The notes under the pieces were generated by a model that was given only the letters and a program-made list of their open reading frames with translations, was not told the DNA's origin and searched no databases. The position numbers and the translations under genes were made by a program. Shown here piece after piece: positions 46,099 through 56,899 of a DNA stretch of 64,000 nucleotides. The stretch lies in NCBI RefSeq assembly GCF_011047315.1, contig NZ_CP049259.1, positions 372,001 through 436,000 of the forward strand, in the 5' to 3' direction. Positions within the stretch are counted from its first letter, which is position 1, and each line of letters begins with the position of its first letter. The stretch comes from Altererythrobacter sp. BO-6. GTDB taxonomy: Bacteria > Pseudomonadota > Alphaproteobacteria > Sphingomonadales > Sphingomonadaceae.

Positions 46099-46670
46099 TG
46101 GAAGACAAGGCCATCCTGCGAAAGCAATTGCGCGAAATACGCCGCGAACATGTGAACGGTATGCCCGAAGCAATGCGCGGGCTCGTGTTCCGCCACCCCC
46201 CAGGCACGATCCTGGAAAAAATCGGGCCTGATGCCGTCATCGGTCTTTATCATGCCGCACCATTCGAGGCCCCGACCGCCAGTTACCTTGGCCATTTCCA
46301 CGAAAAAGGCCACCGGATCGCCTTGCCGAGATTTGCATCACGCGGTGCGCAGATGGAATTTGCGCTCCACACCGATCCCTATGGAGAAAGCGACCTTGAA
46401 TTCGGGCCCTTTGGCATGCTTCAACCGCTGCCTGAGGCCGATGCTGTCATCCCCGAGATATTGTTCGTGCCCCTGATCGGCTTTACCGCCCGCGGCGAAC
46501 GCTTGGGCCAGGGCGGCGGACATTATGATCGCTGGCTGGCGGAACATCCGGGGCGGATCGCGATTGGTCTGGCATGGGATGTCCAGCTGCGCGACGAATT
46601 GCCACGCGAGCCGCATGACGTGATGCTGGATGCCGTGATCACACCCACTCGAATGTACGGACCTTTCTGA
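46098..46670 (+). CDS. fau: 5-formyltetrahydrofolate cyclo-ligase
   Basis: Converts 5-formyl-THF to methenyl-THF with ATP; 190 residues. Motifs are ILRKQLREIRREHV at the N-terminus (basic ATP-binding region), VIGLYHAAPFEAPT, HRIALPRF, EILFVPLIGFTARGERLGQGGGHYDRWL (the diagnostic G-x-G-x-G-x-YD loop) and GLAWDVQL. GTG 46098 is chosen because it gives the family N-terminus; the frame upstream of it lies inside the inverted repeat and encodes unrelated residues. Its TGA overlaps the next ATG. Confidence 0.93.
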   Translation: MEDKAILRKQLREIRREHVNGMPEAMRGLVFRHPPGTILEKIGPDAVIGLYHAAPFEAPTASYLGHFHEKGHRIALPRFASRGAQMEFALHTDPYGESDLEFGPFGMLQPLPEADAVIPEILFVPLIGFTARGERLGQGGGHYDRWLAEHPGRIAIGLAWDVQLRDELPREPHDVMLDAVITPTRMYGPF

Positions 46671-46885
46671 TGCGCGACCAACCGACCTGGCGGATACCCT
46701 TCGGAATACTTGGCCTGCTTCTCGCGCTAACGGTCTACGGGATCGTGATCGCCCGTTATGCCCCGGATCTGATCGGTAGTTGGCCAACACTGGCGCAGAC
46801 ACTGGTCTATATCGTGCTGGGCGTTATCTGGCTGCTGCCGCTGAAGCGTTTCCTGATCTGGATGGAGACAGGCCGCTGGGGTTAG
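46670..46885 (+). CDS. DUF2842 small membrane protein
   Basis: A 71-residue protein with two hydrophobic helices (about residues 10-29 and 41-60), ending PLKRFLIWMETGRWG, the hallmark of the alphaproteobacterial DUF2842 family. The function is unknown. It overlaps the fau stop (TGATG), so it is co-translated with fau. Confidence 0.87.
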   Translation: MRDQPTWRIPFGILGLLLALTVYGIVIARYAPDLIGSWPTLAQTLVYIVLGVIWLLPLKRFLIWMETGRWG

Positions 46886-46919
46886 GGTAAAACCCTGCAG
46901 AACTCTTCGAGGGATAGTA

Positions 46920-47999
46920 TTGAACAAGCGCCTCACCTTCGTTCTTGTTCTCATTGCCATCGTTGGTGGCATCCTGTTCATCTTTGGCCAGCGTTGGATC
47001 GGCGAGCGAGCGTTTGAAACCGCCGTCGACAGGCGCGCAGGCGTCGATCAGACAGCGCAACTTCCAGACGGCCTCCACGTTTATGTCTGCGGCAGTGGTT
47101 CACCCATGACCGACGCCAAGCGCGCCGGGCCATGCCTTGCGGTACTGGCGGGACGGCAGGGCTTCGTATTCGACACAGGCTCCGGCTCCGTCCGCAAGCT
47201 CGGCGCGATGGGCTTTCCCTTCGAGCGCCTAGATGCCGCGTTCCTCACCCATTTGCATTCCGACCACCTCGACGGGCTGGGCGAACTGATGTTGCAGGCT
47301 TGGATCGCTGGCGGCCGCGACACCCCCCTCCCCATCTATGGCCCGCCAGGCACCGATCGGGTCGTCGACGGCTTCATGCAGGCCTATGAGATCGATCGTG
47401 GTTACCGCATCGCCCATCACGGGCCGGAAGTGGCCCGCCCCGGCGGTTTCGGCGGTGAAGTGCGCCTGATAGATTTTCCAAACGAAGAGAGAGCCGACGA
47501 CATCGTCTTTCGTGACGACGACATCGTCATCCGCGCCTTGCCGGTCAACCATGCTCCGGTCGACAATTCCTATGCGTTTCGCATCGAGTACAAGGGGCGC
47601 TCGGTCGTTATCAGCGGCGACACCAAATACTTGCCTGCGCTTGCGCGCTTTGCGGAAGGCGCCGACGTGATCTTCCATGAAGCGCTTAACCCGCAGATGG
47701 TCGGCAAGCTTGGAGAGACGCTGGCGGCGCGCGGCAATGCCGATGCGGCCAGGATCATGGCCGACATTCCCGATTACCACACATCACCCGAAGATGCGGC
47801 CCGGATAGCACAGACCGCCGGTGCCAAGGCGCTCGTTCTTTATCATCTCGTCCCGGCCCCACCGGCACGGCTGATCGAGCAGGTCTTCCTGGGTGATGCC
47901 GCGGACCAATTCGACGGCGAGCTTGAGCTGGCAGAGGATGGAATGATGGTCAGCCTGCCCGCAAACAGCGAGCAGGTTGATTTCGACCAGCTTCTTTAA
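46920..47999 (+). CDS. MBL-fold (metallo-beta-lactamase) hydrolase, membrane-anchored
   Basis: A 359-residue protein. One N-terminal hydrophobic helix (LTFVLVLIAIVGGILFIFG) anchors it or acts as an uncleaved signal. The MBL core has HVYVCGSGSPMTDAKRAGPC, FDTGSGSVRKL, the metal motif HLHSDHLDGL, PVNHAPVDNSYAFRIEY, GDTKYLPALARFAEGADVIFHEAL, and a late histidine in LYHLVPAP. This is the ribonuclease Z/arylsulfatase-like branch, but the periplasmic location argues against tRNA processing. The start codon is TTG with GAGGG about 7 nt upstream; no ATG gives the same N-terminus. Substrate unknown. Confidence 0.87.
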   Translation: MNKRLTFVLVLIAIVGGILFIFGQRWIGERAFETAVDRRAGVDQTAQLPDGLHVYVCGSGSPMTDAKRAGPCLAVLAGRQGFVFDTGSGSVRKLGAMGFPFERLDAAFLTHLHSDHLDGLGELMLQAWIAGGRDTPLPIYGPPGTDRVVDGFMQAYEIDRGYRIAHHGPEVARPGGFGGEVRLIDFPNEERADDIVFRDDDIVIRALPVNHAPVDNSYAFRIEYKGRSVVISGDTKYLPALARFAEGADVIFHEALNPQMVGKLGETLAARGNADAARIMADIPDYHTSPEDAARIAQTAGAKALVLYHLVPAPPARLIEQVFLGDAADQFDGELELAEDGMMVSLPANSEQVDFDQLL

Positions 48000-48011
48000 G
48001 AAGGTCCCAAG

Positions 48012-48088
48012 TGGCGCGAGTGACGGGACTTGAACCCGCGACCTTCGGCGTGACAGGCCGACACTCTAACCAACTGAGCTACACCCGC
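48012..48088 (-). tRNA. tRNA-Asp (anticodon GTC)
   Basis: A 77-nt cloverleaf with encoded CCA. The acceptor GCGGGTG pairs with CACTCGC, with discriminator G. The anticodon stem TCGGC/GCCGA has the loop CTGTCAC, giving anticodon GTC. Confidence 0.96.
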
Positions 48089-48186
48089 GCATTTCGGCGG
48101 CAGCGCCTCTTGGGAGACGCGCCAATAGGGCCGGTCGCCAAGGCTGTCAACGGTCAAATCGGCAAGAATTTGGCCGCCACGACCTA

Positions 48187-48753
48187 TCAGCAGTTTTCAT
48201 ATTTCCAGTTACGTTTCTTGCCCTCGGTCAGCCACTCGATCGTCTGCGCAACACGCTTTGTGCGCGTCTCGTCGCGCTTCGCAGAAGTGATCCATTCGAT
48301 GTATTCGCGGCGATGTGACGGCGAGAAAGCCTCGAACGCTAATTTAGCCTTCGGAGCCTGGTCGAGCGCCGAAGCGAGTTCTGGCGGCACCGGCAATTCC
48401 GGCTTGGGCGCAGCTCTGGGCTTTGGCTTTGCCAACGCCGCCTTGCCCGCCTTGAACCGGGCGATCAGTTCGTCGTCTGGCGGCAGGTCATTGATGCTCG
48501 CAAGCTTGCCGAGCGAACCCATGCCGTCACCTGATTGATCCTCGCCATGTATGATAATCGCCGCGTGCGCCTTGAAAGACGCCATGCCGACGGTGTTTTT
48601 CCCGCCGACCATGAAGTGCGGCATGCCCCATTTAATACCCTCTTCCGCTTCAGGGAGTGCGCGGTGTACCAGCTTGCGTACATGCAGCAGGATGGGCTGC
48701 GCAAAAGGCGCTGCCTTGGCGATGTAATCGTCAACGCGCGGGTCTCTGGACAT
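48187..48753 (-). CDS. YdeI/OmpD-associated family protein
   Basis: A 188-residue cytoplasmic protein with two parts. An N-terminal DUF1801-like domain reads VHRALPEAEEGIKWGMPHFMVGGK and VGMASFKAHAAIIIHG. A C-terminal OmdA/YdeI helix domain reads PPELASALDQAPKAKLAFEAF, SPSHRREYIEWITSAKRDET and RTKRVAQTIEWLTEGKKRNW. A proline/lysine linker (about residues 105-122) joins them. The family is conserved but lacks a defined biochemical role. It lies downstream of the bkd cluster on the same strand, 35 bp after the E2 stop, and may be read through from it. Confidence 0.87.
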   Translation of the reverse strand: MSRDPRVDDYIAKAAPFAQPILLHVRKLVHRALPEAEEGIKWGMPHFMVGGKNTVGMASFKAHAAIIIHGEDQSGDGMGSLGKLASINDLPPDDELIARFKAGKAALAKPKPRAAPKPELPVPPELASALDQAPKAKLAFEAFSPSHRREYIEWITSAKRDETRTKRVAQTIEWLTEGKKRNWKYENC

Positions 48754-48788
48754 GTCGACACCTCCCGGTAGCCGACAGCCTAGCCCAT

Positions 48789-50072
48789 TCAGTTTGCCAG
48801 CAACAGGGCCGGAGCTTCGATCAGTTTCTTGAGTTGCTGGACGAAGCTCGCCGCATCGTATCCATCGACTACGCGGTGGTCGCAGCTGATCGAGATATTC
48901 ATCAGCTTGCGCTTCTCGATTCGCTCTCCGCCCATGCCATCGGGTACGAACATCGGCCGCTCGATAATCCTGTTGGGACCGATGATCGCAACTTCAGGCC
49001 GGTTGATCACCGGCGTGGTGGCGACGCCGCCCAGCGGCCCGAGCGAAGTGATGGTAAGCGTCGAGCCGGACAATTCTTCCGATTTAGCGGAGCCGTCGCG
49101 CGCAGCATCGGCCAGGCGGACGATCTCACGCGCCAGCTGCCAGATGTTGCGTGACTGGGCGTCACGGATCACCGGCACCATCAGGCCGTTGTCGGTCTGG
49201 GTCGCCATGCCCAGGTGCACCGCGCCATGCCGGGTGACAACATTCGCTTCATCGTCATAACGGGCATTGATCATCGGGAAATCGGGCAGCGTCTTGCAGA
49301 TCGCAGCGATCAACAGCGGCAGCATGGTCAGCTTTGGCTTGTCGCCGCGGGCCGAGTTGAGTTGCGCACGCATCCGTTCAAGCTCGGTCACATCGCATTC
49401 CTCGACATAGGAGAAGTGCGGAATTTGCCGCTTCGATGCGGCCATGTTCTGCGCGATACGCTTGCGAAGGCCGATAACCTTGATCGTCTCGTCAGCGCGA
49501 GCGCGCCCCGCCGCAGCAAACCCGCCGCCGGCGTTGTAAGCCAGGAACTGGTCGAGATCGCCATGGCGGATGCGGCCGTCCTCGGCCGGTTTCACCTGTG
49601 CAAGGTCGATCCCCAGATCGCGCGCGCGCTGGCGGACAGCAGGGCTGGCCAGAACTTTGGCTTCATGGCGCGGTTCGGGCGCCGGGGTCGGCGCAGGCAG
49701 TGGCTCCGGCTCGGGATCGGCATCAAGCGCATCATTAGCGTCCGACGCACCCGACGTTTCGACTTCGATCCGTTCTGCGACCACTTCGGCCTTGGGTGCG
49801 GGGGCTGGCTCAGGAGCGTCCTCGACCTCGCCTTCGACCTCGATCACCAGCAACATCGAGCCGACTGCAATTGTGTCCCCCACTTGCCCGGCAATTTCCA
49901 GTACCTTGCCGTCGACCGGGCTTTCGATGTCGATCGTCGCCTTGTCGGTCATCACATCGACCAGGTGCTGGTCTTCGGACACCGTGTCGCCAACCTTGAC
50001 GTGCCATTCGACGATTTCCGCCTCGGCCACGCCTTCGCCCACATCGGGCATGTTGAATGTGAACTTCGCCAT
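48789..50072 (-). CDS. bkdB: Branched-chain 2-oxoacid dehydrogenase E2 (dihydrolipoamide acyltransferase)
   Basis: The E2 core of the complex that oxidatively decarboxylates branched-chain 2-oxoacids; 427 residues. Its lipoyl domain has K44 in MTDKATIDIESP, followed by an Ala/Pro/Glu-rich linker. The E1/E3-binding domain is SPAVRQRARDLGIDLAQVK. The catalytic acyltransferase domain ends CDHRVVDGYDAASFVQQL with the HxxxD-G motif. ATG 50072 has a GGA-type ribosome-binding site and gives the standard lipoyl-domain start. It lies 5 bp after the E1beta stop. E3 (lpd) is not in the window and must be shared. Confidence 0.9.
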   Translation of the reverse strand: MAKFTFNMPDVGEGVAEAEIVEWHVKVGDTVSEDQHLVDVMTDKATIDIESPVDGKVLEIAGQVGDTIAVGSMLLVIEVEGEVEDAPEPAPAPKAEVVAERIEVETSGASDANDALDADPEPEPLPAPTPAPEPRHEAKVLASPAVRQRARDLGIDLAQVKPAEDGRIRHGDLDQFLAYNAGGGFAAAGRARADETIKVIGLRKRIAQNMAASKRQIPHFSYVEECDVTELERMRAQLNSARGDKPKLTMLPLLIAAICKTLPDFPMINARYDDEANVVTRHGAVHLGMATQTDNGLMVPVIRDAQSRNIWQLAREIVRLADAARDGSAKSEELSGSTLTITSLGPLGGVATTPVINRPEVAIIGPNRIIERPMFVPDGMGGERIEKRKLMNISISCDHRVVDGYDAASFVQQLKKLIEAPALLLAN

Positions 50073-50077
50073 TGCGG

Positions 50078-52438
<2,361 letters not shown>

Positions 52439-52452
52439 GTCCGGGCTCTCCC

Positions 52453-52465
52453 CTGCTACTAGCAG
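52453..52465. promoter_or_regulatory. Palindrome CTGCTA-C-TAGCAG upstream of bkdA1
   Basis: Perfect 6-bp arms around one base, 14 bp upstream of the bkdA1 start and downstream of the candidate -10 element. The position fits a repressor operator, but it could also be a weak hairpin in the leader. Confidence 0.35.
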
Positions 52466-52477
52466 GTCTGTAGCAAT

Positions 52478-52505
52478 CTTTTATTCGCGCGTTATTTTAT
52501 TTCAA
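52478..52505 (-). promoter_or_regulatory. Candidate sigma-70-type promoter of the bkd genes
   Basis: On the minus strand TTGAAA (52505-52500) and TAAAAG (52483-52478) are separated by 16 bp in the only AT-rich part of the bkdA1-thyA gap. The -35 is good; the -10 matches 4 of 6. Confidence 0.35.
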
Positions 52506-52542
52506 GCGCGGGGGCTGGTCAAGCGAATGACCGCGATTCCCC

Positions 52543-53511
52543 TCACACCGCAACGGGGGCGCTGATCGGCGGGTGCGGCGTGTAATCATGCACCACAAAA
52601 TCCTCGATCGTGTAATCGAATATTGTTTCCGGACGCCGAGTAATCTCGAGCGTGGGGCGCCCCTGCGGCTCGCGTCGCAGCTGTTCGGTGATCAGGTGCT
52701 CGTGGTTGAGATAGAGGTGCACATCGCCACCCATCCACACCAGCTCACCCGGTTCAAGGTCGGTCTGCTGCGCAATCATCCGCTGGAGCAGCGCCGCCGA
52801 CCACAGGTTGAACGGCAGGCCAAGCGCAACATCGCAACTGCGCTGGTAGAGCAGGCAGTTCAGGCGTTCCTTCCCTTTGGCCCCCGCAACGTGGAACTGA
52901 TAGGTCTTGTGGCACGGCGGCAGCGCCATCCGGTCAAGCTCGGCGACGTTCCAGCCTTCGATAATATGGCGCCGGCTGCCGGGGTTGCTACGCAGGCTTT
53001 CGACCACTTCGGCGACCTGGTTGATCCCCGGCCCTTTCTCGTAGAGCCCGTCGGCGCGATAGCGGTAGGTCGGCCAGTCGACCCATTGCTTGCCATAGAC
53101 CGGGCCGAGATCGCCCCAGCGCGCGGCGAATTCTTCGTCATCGGCGATCCGCTGGACGAAATCCTCGAGCGAAATGTCCTCACCCATTTCGCGCACATAG
53201 CGCGCATGCGGCCATTCGTTCCAGATCTTCACGCCTTGCAGCACCAGCGGGCGGATATTGGTCTCTCCGGTGAGAAACCACAGCATCTCGCGCGTCGCGG
53301 TTTTCCAATAGACCCGCTTGGTGGTGAGCAGCGGCATCGCCCCGCCCGCCAGATCGAATCGCAGCATCGCGCCGCAGATCGAGCGCGTCCCCACGCCCGT
53401 GCGATCGGTGCGCTCGCTACCCTGCTCCCAAATCTGGCGCATCAGGTCGAGATATTGCCATTCAGGGTACCGCGCGGCGGTTTCGGCAGGGGGAATCGCT
53501 AGACTGGCCAT
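52543..53511 (-). CDS. thyA: Thymidylate synthase (ThyA)
   Basis: Methylates dUMP to dTMP using methylene-THF; 322 residues. The catalytic Cys 200 sits in LPPCHKTYQFHV. Other invariant segments are DRTGVGTRSICGAMLRFDL, WFLTGETNIRPLVLQGVKIWNEW, GDLGPVYGKQWVDW, LYQRSCDVALGLPFN (dUMP phosphate Arg and the Asp) and GDVHLYLNHEHLI. An insertion between RYVREMG and DLGPVYG, in the small domain, accounts for the extra length over E. coli ThyA (264) and is common in the long ThyA form. Neighbouring bkd genes are unrelated. Confidence 0.96.
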   Translation of the reverse strand: MASLAIPPAETAARYPEWQYLDLMRQIWEQGSERTDRTGVGTRSICGAMLRFDLAGGAMPLLTTKRVYWKTATREMLWFLTGETNIRPLVLQGVKIWNEWPHARYVREMGEDISLEDFVQRIADDEEFAARWGDLGPVYGKQWVDWPTYRYRADGLYEKGPGINQVAEVVESLRSNPGSRRHIIEGWNVAELDRMALPPCHKTYQFHVAGAKGKERLNCLLYQRSCDVALGLPFNLWSAALLQRMIAQQTDLEPGELVWMGGDVHLYLNHEHLITEQLRREPQGRPTLEITRRPETIFDYTIEDFVVHDYTPHPPISAPVAV

Positions 53512-53623
53512 GGACTGACCCTAAACCTGCATTTGCCCGCTTGCCACCCCGCGAGCACCTGCCTATAGGGCGCGCCTTGCCTCGGCCCACAGCTTTTTGC
53601 GAGCATGGTGGGCACGACACGGT

Positions 53624-53700
53624 CGGGGAGTAGCTCAGCCTGGTAGAGCACTGTCTTCGGGAGGCAGGGGCCGGAGGTTCAGATCCTCTCTCCCCGACCA
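53624..53700 (+). tRNA. tRNA-Pro (anticodon CGG)
   Basis: A 77-nt cloverleaf with encoded CCA. The acceptor CGGGGAG pairs with CTCCCCG. The anticodon stem CTGTC/GGCAG has the loop TTCGGGA, giving anticodon CGG. The T-arm is CCGGAGG-TTCAGAT-CCTCTCT-like, slightly imperfect but acceptable. Confidence 0.95.
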
Positions 53701-53721
53701 GATTTCTCAAACCCAGAATTC

Positions 53722-54174
53722 TCAAACAATGTCGTTCGCGATCACGCCCAGCAAGATCGTTGCCGCGCCCAAGCCAAGCGACAAGTGCCAGCGCAGCCGC
53801 ATGAAGCCGGCATCCGCCAATCTAAGCCAGCGATCGACCAGCGGGCTCAGGGCAATGAATACGCCCAGATAGAGCAAGGCAGGTCCCGGCCATTCCCAGC
53901 CGAAGGTCCACGGCAGGAACAGCGCCAGCGAAATCAGGCTGGGCAGGACAGACACAACATAGACGCCGGCCGTCGATCGACCCTTGGCCAGCGCCTGCCC
54001 CCACCACACGCCGCCCAGGAAGCTGAAGATCAACGCGGCGTAGGCAAACCCGCCCGCGATCGCGACATAGCTCTTCTCGCCGCCATCCCATGACAGTAGC
54101 AGCGCCAGCATTTGCGGCAGAAGACCGGCATACCCAAGCGAGCGCGCACTCCTCGGAAGTGTTTCCTGTTCCAT
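53722..54174 (-). CDS. DUF3429 membrane protein
   Basis: A 150-residue protein with four to five hydrophobic helices. Typical DUF3429 features are ARSLGYAGLLPQMLALLL at the start, IFSFLGGVWWGQALA in the middle (strongly diagnostic) and a C-terminal WHLSLGLGAATILLGVI. The family has no known function. It is transcribed towards tRNA-Pro and divergent from the SDR gene with 90 bp between starts. Confidence 0.87.
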   Translation of the reverse strand: MEQETLPRSARSLGYAGLLPQMLALLLSWDGGEKSYVAIAGGFAYAALIFSFLGGVWWGQALAKGRSTAGVYVVSVLPSLISLALFLPWTFGWEWPGPALLYLGVFIALSPLVDRWLRLADAGFMRLRWHLSLGLGAATILLGVIANDIV

Positions 54175-54264
54175 GCCTGCTCAATCGCTGCGGACGCGGG
54201 CCGTTCCCCGCCCCTGCCAAATTGCGAGTTTGCCGACAGTCGCGACTTGGCGCAATCTGCCGCA

Positions 54265-55023
54265 ATGAACCTGTTCGATTTAAGCGGGAAGACCGCAGTC
54301 ATCACCGGCGGCAATAGCGGCATTGGCCTCGCCTTCGCGCGTGGCCTCGTGAAATCGGGCGCCGACGTGGCGATCTGGGCTCGCAACGAGGGCAAGAACG
54401 CGGCGGCGGTTGAAGAACTGAACGCCTTGGGCGGCGGCACTGCAGCAGCCTTTCCCTGCGATGTGGTTGAGGAACAGCAGATCGCCGATGCTATGGCGGC
54501 CACGCTCGACCGCTTCGCCAAGGTCGATATCTGCTTCGCCAATGCCGGGATCGGTCAAGGCATGGCGCTGCCTGAGATGACCGCAGAGGCGTGGGACCGG
54601 GTAATGGCCGTGAACGCGCGGGGCCCGGCGCTGACTTATCGCTATGTCACGGAGCACATGATCGCGCGCGGCGAAGGGGGAAAACTGATCGCTACGTCGT
54701 CAGGCCAGTCGATCATGGGGGTCAATCGCAGCTCCAACTACGCCGCCTCCAAGGCAGCGGTAAACGGCCTCACACGTGCGGCAGCGTTCGAGCTGGCCCG
54801 CCACAAGATCACCGCCAATGCGCTGCTGTTCGGCTTTTACGAGACCGATCTCACCGCACAATCCGATCCGCGTTTTGCCGAATGGATGACGAAGCGCATT
54901 CCCCTACGCCGCTTCGGCGACCACGAGGGGCTGGAAGGCCTCGCGGTGTTCTTTGCCTCGCCCCACAGCGATTACATCACCGGCCAATGCCTGCCGGTCG
55001 ATGGCGGGCTCTGCATCAGTTGA
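54265..55023 (+). CDS. Short-chain dehydrogenase/reductase (SDR family)
   Basis: A classical SDR of 252 residues and Rossmann fold. The cofactor motif is TGGNSGIGLAFA (TGxxxGxG). It continues with the structural NAG as FANAGIG, the catalytic Ser in ATSSGQS and Tyr/Lys in YAASK. The C-terminus (FFASPHSDYITGQCLPVDGG) is typical. The residue pattern after strand 2 (WARNEGKN, with Arg) hints at NADPH. Substrate unknown. The ATG at 54265 is used; the frame extending upstream overlaps the divergent DUF3429 gene. Confidence 0.92.
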   Translation: MNLFDLSGKTAVITGGNSGIGLAFARGLVKSGADVAIWARNEGKNAAAVEELNALGGGTAAAFPCDVVEEQQIADAMAATLDRFAKVDICFANAGIGQGMALPEMTAEAWDRVMAVNARGPALTYRYVTEHMIARGEGGKLIATSSGQSIMGVNRSSNYAASKAAVNGLTRAAAFELARHKITANALLFGFYETDLTAQSDPRFAEWMTKRIPLRRFGDHEGLEGLAVFFASPHSDYITGQCLPVDGGLCIS

Positions 55024-55097
55024 CCAGGATTTCGGAACAGGGAGCGCGCCCGATCATTGGGCCAGCGTGAAGCGCTGTTCCAACCTGCCCGCCGCCA

Positions 55098-56435
55098 ATG
55101 GCTGACGATCGCGACGATGCGCGCTACCGCGCCGTGCCCAGTTCCCGCCTGGGGCGTGTAGCCGGCTTCGGGCGACTTGCTGGCGGCATTGCCGGCGGGA
55201 TGATGGCGGAAGGCGCGCGGCGCCTGGCCAGCGGAGAGCGGATTTCGGCGGAAGACCTGCTGTTTACCCCCGGCAATGCGCGGCGGCTGGCCGACCGGCT
55301 TTCGCATCTGCGCGGGGCGGCGATGAAGCTGGGCCAGATGATCAGCATGGACGCGGGCGACTTCCTGCCGCCAGAGCTTTCGGAAATCCTTGCCACGCTG
55401 CGTAACCAGGCCAATTTCATGCCCGCCCGCCAGCTCGACAAGGTGCTGAGCGAGGAATGGGGCAAGGATTGGCGCAAGCAGTTCCGCTGGTTCAATCCGC
55501 GGCCGATCGCCGCCGCCTCGATCGGGCAAGTGCACAAGGCGCTCACCCGCGAGGGCGAGGAACTGGCGATCAAGGTGCAATACCCGGGTGTTGCCGCCAG
55601 CATCGATGCCGATGTCGACAACGTCGCGACGCTGCTGCGCATGTCGGGCCTGTTGCCCGAACAGCTCGACATGGAACCGCTCCTGCGCGCGGCCAAGGAG
55701 CAGCTGAAGGAAGAAGCCGATTACCTGCGTGAAGGTGAGCAGATGCGCCTTTATGCGCAGCGCATGGCGGGCAATCCGTCCTTTGTCGTCCCCACACTCC
55801 ACGAAAGGCTGACGCGCAAACGCATTCTGGCGATGAGCTTTGAAGAGGGGATCGCGATCGAAGCGCTCGCCGCCGAACCGCAAGAGTTGCGCAACGAGGT
55901 GTTCGGACGCGTTGTCCACCTTGTGCTGCGCGAGCTGTTCGAATTCGGCGCGATGCAGACCGATCCCAATTTCGCGAATTATCGCTATCGCCGCAGCGAA
56001 GGTGCGATCGTGCTGCTCGATTTCGGTGCTGCGCGCGATATCGAACCGCACGTCTCGGACGGATACCGGCGATTGCTGGCGGCAGGCCTGACCGGCGATC
56101 CGGACAAGGTGCGCGCAGAGGCTCTGGCGATCGGCTTCATCAACGAAGCAGTGGTTGCCCGCCAGCGCGAGCGGGTCGACCGGATGATCGGGATAGTCAC
56201 GAGCGAAATGAACCGCGATGCGCCGTTCGACTTCGGCAACCGCGCTTTCGTGCCTTTGTTGCGGGAGGAAGGCATGGCCATCGCCGAGGACAAGCAGAGT
56301 TGGCATATCCCGCCCGCCGAAACGCTGTTCGTGCAGCGCAAGGTCAGCGGCACCGCGCTGCTCGGCGCGCGGCTCAAGGCAGTGGTGAATATCCGTGCAC
56401 TGGTCGAACAAATGCTGCAGGAATGCCCGGCATGA
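55098..56435 (+). CDS. ABC1/UbiB-family atypical kinase (AarF-like)
   Basis: A 445-residue UbiB/ADCK-family protein, usually involved in ubiquinone synthesis or lipid homeostasis. The family signature KxGQ is present as MKLGQMISMDAG, and the Ala-rich loop as AAASIGQVHKA. The kinase Lys is in ELAIKVQYPG, EADYLREGEQM (the ExD-like element) follows, and QTDPNFANY and LLDFGAARDI supply the catalytic and DFG regions. No C-terminal membrane helices are obvious, so this is the soluble bacterial AarF-like form. Its stop overlaps the start of the phosphatase gene (ATGA). Confidence 0.9.
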   Translation: MADDRDDARYRAVPSSRLGRVAGFGRLAGGIAGGMMAEGARRLASGERISAEDLLFTPGNARRLADRLSHLRGAAMKLGQMISMDAGDFLPPELSEILATLRNQANFMPARQLDKVLSEEWGKDWRKQFRWFNPRPIAAASIGQVHKALTREGEELAIKVQYPGVAASIDADVDNVATLLRMSGLLPEQLDMEPLLRAAKEQLKEEADYLREGEQMRLYAQRMAGNPSFVVPTLHERLTRKRILAMSFEEGIAIEALAAEPQELRNEVFGRVVHLVLRELFEFGAMQTDPNFANYRYRRSEGAIVLLDFGAARDIEPHVSDGYRRLLAAGLTGDPDKVRAEALAIGFINEAVVARQRERVDRMIGIVTSEMNRDAPFDFGNRAFVPLLREEGMAIAEDKQSWHIPPAETLFVQRKVSGTALLGARLKAVVNIRALVEQMLQECPA

Positions 56436-56899
56436 CCCGCCCTGCCATCCTGTTCGTCTGCCTCGGCAATATCTGCCGCTCGCCGCTCGCCGAAGCGGCG
56501 TTCCGCATGGTGGCAGACGAGCATGGGCTCGATGCGCATGCGGACAGCGCCGGCACCGCCACTTATCATGTCGGCGAGCCGCCCGATCCGCGTTCGATCG
56601 CGACTGCCCAAGCTTGCGGGATCGACATCACCCACTATCGCGGGCGGCAGATCGCGGTCGAGGATTTCCACCGCTTCACCCATATCTTCGCGATGGACCA
56701 CCAGAACCTGCGCAATATTGAGGCAATCCGCCCGGCTGATGGTAGCGCTCATGTCTCACTGCTGCTCGATATTGTCGAGGGCCGCGAAGGCGCAGCCATC
56801 GCCGATCCCTATTACGATGGTGAAGAGCGGTTCGAAGATACCTGGGCGGATGTCGAAATGGCCGCGCGGGCGCTCGTGGCACGGCTGCTCGCAGCCTAA
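56432..56899 (+). CDS. Low-molecular-weight protein-tyrosine-phosphatase
   Basis: A 155-residue phosphatase. The P-loop CLGNICRS (nucleophile C10, R16) is at the very N-terminus, and the general-acid Asp is D125 in IADPYYDG. FAMDHQNLRNI and DSAGTATYHVGEPPDPRSI are typical. ATG 56432 overlaps the UbiB-like gene's stop, indicating coupling. The target is unknown: such enzymes act on tyrosine kinases of polysaccharide export or on small phosphates. It converges on recG with a 4-bp overlap. Confidence 0.94.
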   Translation: MTRPAILFVCLGNICRSPLAEAAFRMVADEHGLDAHADSAGTATYHVGEPPDPRSIATAQACGIDITHYRGRQIAVEDFHRFTHIFAMDHQNLRNIEAIRPADGSAHVSLLLDIVEGREGAAIADPYYDGEERFEDTWADVEMAARALVARLLAA

